Source: Bacteroidia bacterium (GTDB taxonomy: Bacteria; Bacteroidota; Bacteroidia; B-17B0; Aurantibacillaceae). Taken from it: a stretch of DNA of 64,000 nucleotides. A program made the position numbers and the translations under genes. Positions 57,660-64,000 of this stretch are shown piece after piece; position 1 is the first letter of the stretch; every line of letters starts with the position of its first letter. The notes under the pieces are model-generated. The model was given only the letters and a program-made list of their open reading frames with translations. It was not told where the DNA came from and did no database searches. The stretch spans positions 1 through 64,000 of the forward strand of contig JAOAIP010000064.1 in NCBI GenBank assembly GCA_026414605.1, written 5' to 3'.

Positions 57660-59276
57660 TTATAAGTTTGAAACTGATTTATCTTTTGGGTATTTGACAG
57701 AGAATTTAAATTGTAGTTTTTTTTCTTCATTGGGCTGTAATGTGAATTTCCATTGAAGTTTTCCTTTTGTTTTGTCATAATTTGCATTGGAACTTTCTAA
57801 TAATTCTACTTCAATTTCTTCTATTGTAGAGATAGGAATTTGATCTTCAATAATAATTTGTATAGCACTGCTTTTCTTGTTTTTCACGCTTATTTCATAA
57901 CCTCTGTATTCTTTTCTAAAATTGCCAAGTATTTTCTTCTCGTTGAATTTTTTAATCATTTCTCTCTTGATAGCAATAGATTTATCAATACCAAGGGATA
58001 TTTCAAGTGTATCATTAGCGATGTCAGGATTAATTGTTGATGTTCCAACATAACTATTTTCAATAAATACATAAGCAGGGGCATTCAGTAAATTATATTT
58101 TGTCCAATCGGTTACTTGGGCTACTAAATAAGCATAGTCAGATAGTTTAGGCACTGCATAATAAATGAAGTTAGAAGGTATTGTAAAGTTTTGAATATCA
58201 ATTCTTGACGGTTTGTTATTATTTTCAACTGTTACAGGGATGGAAATAGAATATTCTTGTGAGGTTATTTTTTCTGAAACTTGAGTAAATTCATAAGATT
58301 GCTGGGCTTCTGTTTCTTGTACTTGTTCTGTTGGTGCTACTTGATAAGCCATTGATTGTTTATCAAGATTATTTTGATCAGCGAATCTTTTTACTTTTGG
58401 GTATTGATTTTGTACATACAAATACCAGGGTGTAAGTTCAGGTTTGTTGTTGTCTAAAATGGGGTTGGAGGTAGAAAGATGAAGACGGATATTATTCCAG
58501 TCAATGCCAGTGTTTTGTGAAACTTCTGCTTTTAATAATACATTGATAGGTTTATTTAAATCTTCCACTCGTATTTCGTATTGAGGTGACCAACGTGTAT
58601 TTGTACAAACATATTCAATAGAAAGTTCAGCATTTGGAACATTTGTATTAGCATATACATTGACAATAATTTCACCAATGGGTTGATTTTTTTGATTATT
58701 GAGTTCTTGAAATTGTTTTTTTAATAAATCAATTTGTTCTTGGTATTTTTTAATTTTAGGTTGGAGTTCTAATTTTTTTATTCGGATGTCATTAAGACGG
58801 TTTCTATAAAAGTTGGCTACTTTTTCTAATTCTGCGGCTGTAACGCCCGTGTTAGTTCCCCCAATGTTTTTGTTGGCTAATAGGAGTTGCTCTTCATTTT
58901 CATAACTTAAAAATTGAATGTCAAGTTTATCTTTTTTGGCTTGAATAATTTCTAAACTATCTTCTAATTGTTGAATTTGCTTAGAAATGGACTTTGAATG
59001 AATAAAATTTTTTCTAAACTGTGAGGAAAGAATAACAAAATTACCTTTTCCACTAATTTGAATAGATTGGGGAAGGGTAGTAACAGCGATATTTTCTACG
59101 ATAATTGTTTGCATTCCTTTTGGAATGGTAAAGGAGGGAGTAGTGTGTTTAAGTTGAGCATTATTTAAGTAAATAGTAACTTCGTTAAGGTTGGCTTTAA
59201 TACGAATATTTTGATCTTGTGCAAAAAACGATGAAACTAATAAACAAATGCTAAAGATGAAAGAATAATTTTTCAT
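57660..59276 (-). CDS. DUF4140/DUF4139 (MuiA-like) secreted protein
   Basis: 538 residues. Signal peptide to about residue 19 (SSFFAQD). The N-terminal DUF4140 domain (LNEVTIYLNNAQLKHTT) is followed by a coiled coil of about 120 residues (ISKQIQQLEDSLEIIQAKKD to FQELNNQKNQ), then DUF4139 (ELSIEYVCTNTRWSPQYEIR, EVSQNTGIDWNNIRLHLST). The family is common in Bacteroidota; one relative is named mucoidy inhibitor A, but its biochemical role is unknown. Own -7 box TACATTTG at 59297-59290 on the minus strand. Confidence 0.88.
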   Translation of the reverse strand: MKNYSFIFSICLLVSSFFAQDQNIRIKANLNEVTIYLNNAQLKHTTPSFTIPKGMQTIIVENIAVTTLPQSIQISGKGNFVILSSQFRKNFIHSKSISKQIQQLEDSLEIIQAKKDKLDIQFLSYENEEQLLLANKNIGGTNTGVTAAELEKVANFYRNRLNDIRIKKLELQPKIKKYQEQIDLLKKQFQELNNQKNQPIGEIIVNVYANTNVPNAELSIEYVCTNTRWSPQYEIRVEDLNKPINVLLKAEVSQNTGIDWNNIRLHLSTSNPILDNNKPELTPWYLYVQNQYPKVKRFADQNNLDKQSMAYQVAPTEQVQETEAQQSYEFTQVSEKITSQEYSISIPVTVENNNKPSRIDIQNFTIPSNFIYYAVPKLSDYAYLVAQVTDWTKYNLLNAPAYVFIENSYVGTSTINPDIANDTLEISLGIDKSIAIKREMIKKFNEKKILGNFRKEYRGYEISVKNKKSSAIQIIIEDQIPISTIEEIEVELLESSNANYDKTKGKLQWKFTLQPNEEKKLQFKFSVKYPKDKSVSNL

Positions 59277-59289
59277 ATAAAATTTTAGG

Positions 59290-59297
59290 CAAATGTA
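59290..59297 (-). promoter_or_regulatory. Candidate -7 box of the DUF4139 gene
   Basis: Minus strand 59297-59290 reads TACATTTG, matching TAnnTTTG, in the 58-base gap after the kinase gene and 13 bases before the DUF4139 ATG. It suggests that this gene can be transcribed apart from the upstream genes. Confidence 0.45.
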
Positions 59298-59334
59298 AGG
59301 ATTAAATAAAATTTCTCTGTGAAAATTCTTTACC

Positions 59335-60402
59335 TCACTCTGACAACTTAATAACTATCTCTGCAAGTACTTCATTGTCGTTAATTTGTTCTAATTTGAA
59401 GTGGGCGTTATTGCCGTACAATAATTGTAATCTATCAAGGGTATTTTTAATGCCTATTCCATTGTTTTTATTTTCAATATTATTGGATTGAATTTTTCCT
59501 GTATTGATAATTGATATAAACCACAAAGGATGAGCCAATCGTGAATGAATACGAATGCTTCCCCCTTTGGGCAATTTGGCAATACCGTGTTTAATAGCGT
59601 TTTCTACTAATGTTTGTATCATTAGTGGAGGAATGGAAAATTGCAAGGTTTTAGGGTCAATATCAAAGGAATAGTTTAATCGTTCTTCGTAACGAATTTT
59701 TTCAAGTGATAAATAATCTTTTACAATACTTATTTCATCTTCAAAATGTATTTCTTTATTTTTTTGAGCAGATAAAATGTTTCGTAAGATATTGGAAAGT
59801 TGTGTAATGGCTTCTCTTGATTTTTCAGGGTTTTCATCAATCAAAGCACGAATGCTATTTAAGGCATTGAATAAAAAATGAGGATTTAATTGTGATTTTA
59901 AGATATTCAATTCTACTTCTCTATTTGCGGCTTCTAATTTGAGTTCTTTAATTTCTTCTTTTCTGTAATTAATAACATAATTCAATCCAAAATAGCCAAT
60001 ATTCCAAATTAAAAACACAATGTAAAAGTTGTAGTACCCTGATACATCAAGAAATGCTGTATTATCTGATTCTTTATTTAATACCCCCATATAACATCCC
60101 ACCCATTGAACGATATTAAAAAATAAATAGGAAAGTACTAATGGAGAGGCAAGTGTTAGAATAATTTGAATATAGAGTGGTTTTTGAAGGACGGTAAATT
60201 TTTTTAAGAAAAATCTGTAAATATGAGATATCCAAAAGCCAAAGAATAACCAAGATACGTAAAATAAAATTACATTAATATCCAGTGGTAAAGCAATTTT
60301 GTAAAACAAAACGTGTACAAGTGTAAATGTTAGCCACCCACTCATTTGAGCAATGTAATACCACTTGTTTTGATGAAAATATCTTACCAGTTCATTTACC
60401 AT
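59335..60402 (-). CDS. LytS-type sensor histidine kinase
   Basis: 355 residues. About four membrane helices in the first 150 (LTFTLVHVLFYKIAL, VILFYVSWLFFGFWI, IILTLASPLVLSYLFF, FYIVFLIWNIGYFGLNYV), a short coiled linker, then a His_kinase domain with His-175 in LNPHFLFNALNS. A HATPase segment follows (IPPLMIQTLVENAIKHGI, NKNNGIGIKNTLDRLQL). Members of this family usually lie beside a LytTR response regulator; none is in the window. The signal sensed is unknown. Overlaps the GlcD-like gene end by 7 bases, so translational coupling is likely. Confidence 0.9.
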   Translation of the reverse strand: MVNELVRYFHQNKWYYIAQMSGWLTFTLVHVLFYKIALPLDINVILFYVSWLFFGFWISHIYRFFLKKFTVLQKPLYIQIILTLASPLVLSYLFFNIVQWVGCYMGVLNKESDNTAFLDVSGYYNFYIVFLIWNIGYFGLNYVINYRKEEIKELKLEAANREVELNILKSQLNPHFLFNALNSIRALIDENPEKSREAITQLSNILRNILSAQKNKEIHFEDEISIVKDYLSLEKIRYEERLNYSFDIDPKTLQFSIPPLMIQTLVENAIKHGIAKLPKGGSIRIHSRLAHPLWFISIINTGKIQSNNIENKNNGIGIKNTLDRLQLLYGNNAHFKLEQINDNEVLAEIVIKLSE

Positions 60403-61814
60403 TTGTCGGGTATAATTTTATTTGGATTAAGGATATTATTAGGGTCAAATGCTTTTTTGATAGATGAAAATAAGTGAAAATGTTGAGGTTTGAAAACAAT
60501 AGGTAAATAGTTTTTTTGAACCCAACCTATACCGTGCTCGCCGCTGATAGTACCACCAAGATTTCTGCATACTTCAAATATCTCGGATATTGCGATTGGC
60601 AGTTCTTTTTCCCATTTTTCATCAGGCATATTACCTTTGATGATATTGACGTGCAAATTGCCATCACCAGCGTGTCCATAACATACCGATTGAAAACCGA
60701 ATTTTTTTCCTATAGTTTTGACTTGTTTTAATAATTCAGGGAGATGAGCACGTGGCACTACTGTATCTTCTTCTTTGTAGATAGAATGGCTTTTTACGGC
60801 TTCTCCCACTTTTCTTCTTATTTTCCAAAGGGTGTTCTTTTCTTCTTCTGTTTCAGCCATCAAGGGTTCTGTTGCTAATGGATATTTTTGTAAAATTTCA
60901 TTGACATAAGATGCTTCTTCAAATAGTTTTTCTTTGTCTTTGTTTTCTAATTCTATCAAAAGTAAAGCATTTGTTTTTTCATTAATGGTGATATTAGATA
61001 TTTCATTGTATTTTATACTCCATTCTATGGCGTCTCTTTCCATAAATTCAAGAGCAGAAGGAACAACATAATTCAAAAACAAATCATTCACGGCTTTGCA
61101 AGCATCTATTTCTGATTCAAAAGAAAATAGTAATAAAATGTTATGTGGAATTTTGGGAACGAGTTTTAAGACAATTTTGGTGATAACGGCTAATGTTCCT
61201 TCACTGCCAATGAGTAAATGTGTAAGATTGTAGGCAGTAGAGTATTTAAGTGTATTAGCACCGGTCCAGAGTATTTCTCCATTGGGTAAAACGATTTCTA
61301 AATTTAAGATATAATCTCTTGTTGTGCCGTATTTTACTGCTTTTGGGCCACCGCTGGCATGGGCTACATTACCGCCAATGGTACAAATTTGCCAACTGGC
61401 AGGGTCAGGAGGATAAAATAATCCGTAGGACTCTAATGCTTTTTGTAAATCGTAATTGATGACGCCGGGTTCTACTATGGCTTGAAAATTTTCGGCATCA
61501 ATTTTCAAGATGCGATTGAGTTTTCGTGTTGATAACACTATACCGCCGCATACGGGCAATGCACCACCGCTTAAACTTGTGCCTGATCCTCTGGTAGTAA
61601 CAGGAATAAGCAATTGATTGCAATACTTTAGTAGTTCACTTACTTGATGTGTATTTTCAGGGAATACAACCACTTCGGGATAAAACAATAAGTTTTCTGT
61701 TTCATCATGAGCATAATCATACAATTGCGAGGAATGGTGTAGGACATTCTCTTTGCCTAATAATTCTTGAAAAAAAGCAATGTCTTCATTGTTAATTTTA
61801 TGATATGGTAACAT
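60396..61814 (-). CDS. FAD-linked oxidase, GlcD/D-lactate dehydrogenase type
   Basis: 472 residues. FAD_binding_4 domain with VTTRGSGTSLSGGALP, GVINYDLQKAL and ASWQICTIGGNVAHASGGP; FAD-oxidase C-terminal domain with CYGHAGDGNLHVNI and GGTISGEHGIGW. It oxidises a 2-hydroxy acid such as glycolate or D-lactate at the membrane side of the cytosol; which one is open. The start is 2 bases past the stop of the large envelope protein gene, so they form one operon with the kinase gene after it. Confidence 0.93.
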   Translation of the reverse strand: MLPYHKINNEDIAFFQELLGKENVLHHSSQLYDYAHDETENLLFYPEVVVFPENTHQVSELLKYCNQLLIPVTTRGSGTSLSGGALPVCGGIVLSTRKLNRILKIDAENFQAIVEPGVINYDLQKALESYGLFYPPDPASWQICTIGGNVAHASGGPKAVKYGTTRDYILNLEIVLPNGEILWTGANTLKYSTAYNLTHLLIGSEGTLAVITKIVLKLVPKIPHNILLLFSFESEIDACKAVNDLFLNYVVPSALEFMERDAIEWSIKYNEISNITINEKTNALLLIELENKDKEKLFEEASYVNEILQKYPLATEPLMAETEEEKNTLWKIRRKVGEAVKSHSIYKEEDTVVPRAHLPELLKQVKTIGKKFGFQSVCYGHAGDGNLHVNIIKGNMPDEKWEKELPIAISEIFEVCRNLGGTISGEHGIGWVQKNYLPIVFKPQHFHLFSSIKKAFDPNNILNPNKIIPDKW

Positions 61815-61816
61815 AA

Positions 61817-64000
61817 TTAATCTTCATTTTTATTTTCTTCTGCTTGTTGAGATGCTTGTTGCATTTGTTCCAGTTTTCTTTTGAATAATTTTACAGTTGT
61901 TTCATTGCCAATGGTGTATTGGAAAGAAGGACCTTTATCTATATCTTGTTTTCTATTTTTGGATTTCATTTCTTTGATGGTATTATTAAATTCTTTGTTA
62001 GAAGAAATGGCTTTCATCACGCCTTTAAAGTATTCAAAATAATACCAAGTAGTAGGGTCAGGTTCAAGATAGATAGTCAATTTATCACCTCCAGATTTCA
62101 TTTTATCTATTTTGATAATACCAGGAATTTGTCTATAAATTTCATTGGATAAGATATTGGCTAAGCCCAATTTACCTTGGCTAATAAAGGATTTGGATTT
62201 AGAATCATAAGTAAATTTTACATCATTAAAGAAAAATGTTTTTTCTAAATCATCAGGAAATTTTTTAATCTTGCCATATAAATTTAAATCTGAAATAATT
62301 TTATCTGCTTTTTCTTTTCCTACATATTCAGCGAGATATTTGGCATAAGAGGCAGAACTAAAATCGGTGGGGCTTAGGGAGTTTAAATATACTTCTAAAT
62401 CCTTTGCCATTATTTTTAATAATCCCTTGTCAAAAAAGAAATCAATTAAAAACATAGTAGAAATGGATAAAGAATCATTGGCTGTGATATGTTTAGCATT
62501 TCCTGCGGCTTGAACTTTTACTTGACCAAGGTCTAATGCTAAGTCCATTTTTCCTTCACCGTATACTTCACAAGAATTGACATTTAAAGATAAGAAGTTG
62601 CCTGGTAAATTAAACTCGGTTAATTTTTCTTTAAGAGAAATTTGGTATTCGCCAATTTCTTTATCAAAAGTCAAATAGCCAGAAGATGCTACGATGGTTT
62701 TATCATTCTTTCTGTATTTTGGTGATATAAAACCACTATACACAGCGGTTGTATCTTGAGCATACATTATTGCATTTACAACAGGATTTCCAAACATATC
62801 TTTACAATCAGGAGGGACAGGAATTTGAATATCCATAGGGTCTATGTCGCCTTCAAACTTCAAATAGGCCTTTTTAATTTTTGCACAAGAATGTTCAATT
62901 TTTGTTCCACCTTCAAATCGCAAGAATTGATTAGATGCAGATAGTTTTACAGTACCTGCAAAAGTAAAAAAGTCGTTAAATTTGAAATTATCTTTTTCTT
63001 CAATTTTTCCAACTGCTTTGGTTTCTCCTGCTGTATCAGGACGAATAGTATTAAAGTGAATAGGATATTGTTTTTCATTTTCATCTACATAAATGTATTC
63101 ACCACTTGCTAAATAATCACGTCTTGAAAAAATGTTGGCAGTTACTTTTTTTATAGTATGAAATTTTGTAACTGTATTACACAATAAATTGGCGTTTTTC
63201 AAAGTATCCATTACTGCATTTTTGTAAATTATTACTTTTCCACTATCGGGAAATATCTTGGCATCGGCGGTTTTGATAAATGGGACATTGATGGCACGAA
63301 TAATATACTTTCTTAAATTAAATTTTGCAGCAGGGGCAAAAAATCGTAAAGAATCTTGTTTGGGATGAATGCTAATAAATTCAGGACCTTCAATATCCAA
63401 GTCGTTTTCAACTTCTGTATTAATTTTTTGTTGATCATCTCCTAATTCTATATTTTCATCATCCATATACCATTTAAATCTGTCCATATAAGCAATATAT
63501 TGATTTTTATCAAAACGAACATAAGAACCGGAACCATTACTTTTGAATTCACCAACACGATTATCAAAATCAATTTTAGCATTCATATTGTTGGTTGAAA
63601 AAGCAAATCCTTCTTCTTGCATTGCTTTCAAATAAAAATTGCAAGTATCTGAAAAGAATTTTCGTTTATTAAATAACATTTTTTTAGCTGTTAAACTGGC
63701 TATTTTTTCAAATTCTACTTTTCCATTTCCGGTGAGTTGATTTTCGGTTAAGTCCATTCGTCCTGTAAACTTTACTTGTTCTTTGTAAGCAAGAATGGGT
63801 TTCTTTAAAGTTTTTGTTTGTAATAATTTATTTTTTGGCACAAAGTGAATTTGTACTGTATCGCCGTGTGCAACAGGACATTCAAAGGGGGCTTCTTGTT
63901 CTTTGATATCAAAGGTATGGGCTATTCCATTGGTAGAATCAGGGAAGAATATAAAATCATTGGATAATGCTACAGCCGTAGAAAACTTAAGTTCTCCTGT
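61817..64000 (-). CDS. Large envelope protein, C-terminal 727 residues (partial, open at right edge)
   Basis: The frame stays open on the minus strand to position 64000, so the gene begins outside the window; a GTG at 63841 is only an internal codon. The visible part is beta-rich with repeating units such as LTENQLTGNGKVEFEKIASL, GEFKSNGSGSYVRF and YMDRFKWYMDDENIEL, and ends in a Gln/Glu-rich helix (EQMQQASQQAEENKNED). The units recall OstA/LptA-like strands, but I cannot name the family. Probably a very large periplasmic or surface protein of Bacteroidota. First visible gene of an operon with the GlcD-like oxidase and the kinase. Confidence 0.7.
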   Translation of the reverse strand, partial: TGELKFSTAVALSNDFIFFPDSTNGIAHTFDIKEQEAPFECPVAHGDTVQIHFVPKNKLLQTKTLKKPILAYKEQVKFTGRMDLTENQLTGNGKVEFEKIASLTAKKMLFNKRKFFSDTCNFYLKAMQEEGFAFSTNNMNAKIDFDNRVGEFKSNGSGSYVRFDKNQYIAYMDRFKWYMDDENIELGDDQQKINTEVENDLDIEGPEFISIHPKQDSLRFFAPAAKFNLRKYIIRAINVPFIKTADAKIFPDSGKVIIYKNAVMDTLKNANLLCNTVTKFHTIKKVTANIFSRRDYLASGEYIYVDENEKQYPIHFNTIRPDTAGETKAVGKIEEKDNFKFNDFFTFAGTVKLSASNQFLRFEGGTKIEHSCAKIKKAYLKFEGDIDPMDIQIPVPPDCKDMFGNPVVNAIMYAQDTTAVYSGFISPKYRKNDKTIVASSGYLTFDKEIGEYQISLKEKLTEFNLPGNFLSLNVNSCEVYGEGKMDLALDLGQVKVQAAGNAKHITANDSLSISTMFLIDFFFDKGLLKIMAKDLEVYLNSLSPTDFSSASYAKYLAEYVGKEKADKIISDLNLYGKIKKFPDDLEKTFFFNDVKFTYDSKSKSFISQGKLGLANILSNEIYRQIPGIIKIDKMKSGGDKLTIYLEPDPTTWYYFEYFKGVMKAISSNKEFNNTIKEMKSKNRKQDIDKGPSFQYTIGNETTVKLFKRKLEQMQQASQQAEENKNED

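Noticed and set aside
57244-57756. Plus-strand frames opposite the RidA-family gene
   Set aside because: The minus strand encodes a clear RidA-family protein; the plus frames have no family features.
63839-63841. GTG at 63841 as the start of a 674-residue minus-strand gene
   Set aside because: The same frame continues without a stop to the window edge at 64000 with the same kind of protein sequence, so the gene is open at the edge and the GTG is an internal valine codon.

Overview
The window is chromosomal DNA of a low-GC member of the Bacteroidota. Four features support this. Promoters follow the TTTG / TAnnTTTG pattern typical of the phylum. Shine-Dalgarno sites are almost absent. Five secreted proteins end in type IX secretion (T9SS) type A sorting domains. 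The envelope genes are of Bacteroidota type (large LptD, DUF4139, TSUP half-transporter, LytS-type kinase). Genus cannot be fixed from this window. I see no rRNA, tRNA, CRISPR array, prophage or intact insertion sequence.

Layout. 1-1.75 kb: the last codons of a CorA-type transporter, then a Cys-rich lipoprotein and a T9SS cargo protein that share a near-duplicate promoter/leader. 1.8-4.1 kb: purL. 4.25-22.2 kb: the fused str-S10-spc-alpha ribosomal superoperon (rpsL to rplQ, with fusA, secY, infA and rpoA), closed by a strong terminator. It has two foreign interruptions: a decayed retropepsin-like (clan AA) aspartic protease between fusA and rpsJ, and a small DUF5618-like helical protein between rpsD and rpoA. 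22.3-24.1 kb: an unassigned cytosolic zinc metallopeptidase with a five-copy 9-mer array upstream. 24.1-29.5 kb: lptD diverging from two tandem AmiC-type amidases. 29.6-33.2 kb: ridA, two glycosyltransferases and a DUF4412-like protein. 33.3-38.3 kb: M16 protease, a coiled-coil membrane protein, a TPR protein and a half-size TauE/SafE transporter. 38.4-40.7 kb: a lipoprotein / beta-barrel / asparaginase operon. 40.8-48.3 kb: three T9SS-exported hydrolases (M1 aminopeptidase, lipase-like, subtilase). 48.5-54.5 kb: dapA, a phosphoribosyltransferase, a repeat-rich island with a small membrane protein, an RluB-type pseudouridine synthase and a class A PBP. 54.7-56.2 kb: an Asp-box T9SS protein. 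56.6-64 kb: a minus-strand gene series (large envelope protein open at the right edge, GlcD-like oxidase, LytS-type kinase, DUF4139 protein, RidA/aminomuconate-deaminase-like protein, LRR protein).

The most interesting non-genic content is a set of dispersed repeats between about 29.5 and 56.6 kb. They comprise REP-like palindromes, a roughly 145-bp pair in inverted orientation 9 kb apart, a 260-bp nested foldback and a short CCCTTCGGG-cored repeat. Several starts were moved from the longest open frame because a promoter lies inside it, because an ATG with better context follows closely, or because of family length (rplP, rplX, the DUF5618-like gene, ridA, M16, the coiled-coil protein, the PRTase, one glycosyltransferase and the Asp-box protein). 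No clearly new multi-gene system is evident. The best leads are the metallopeptidase with its repeat array, the protease relic inside the ribosomal operon, the duplicated promoter and the repeat families.
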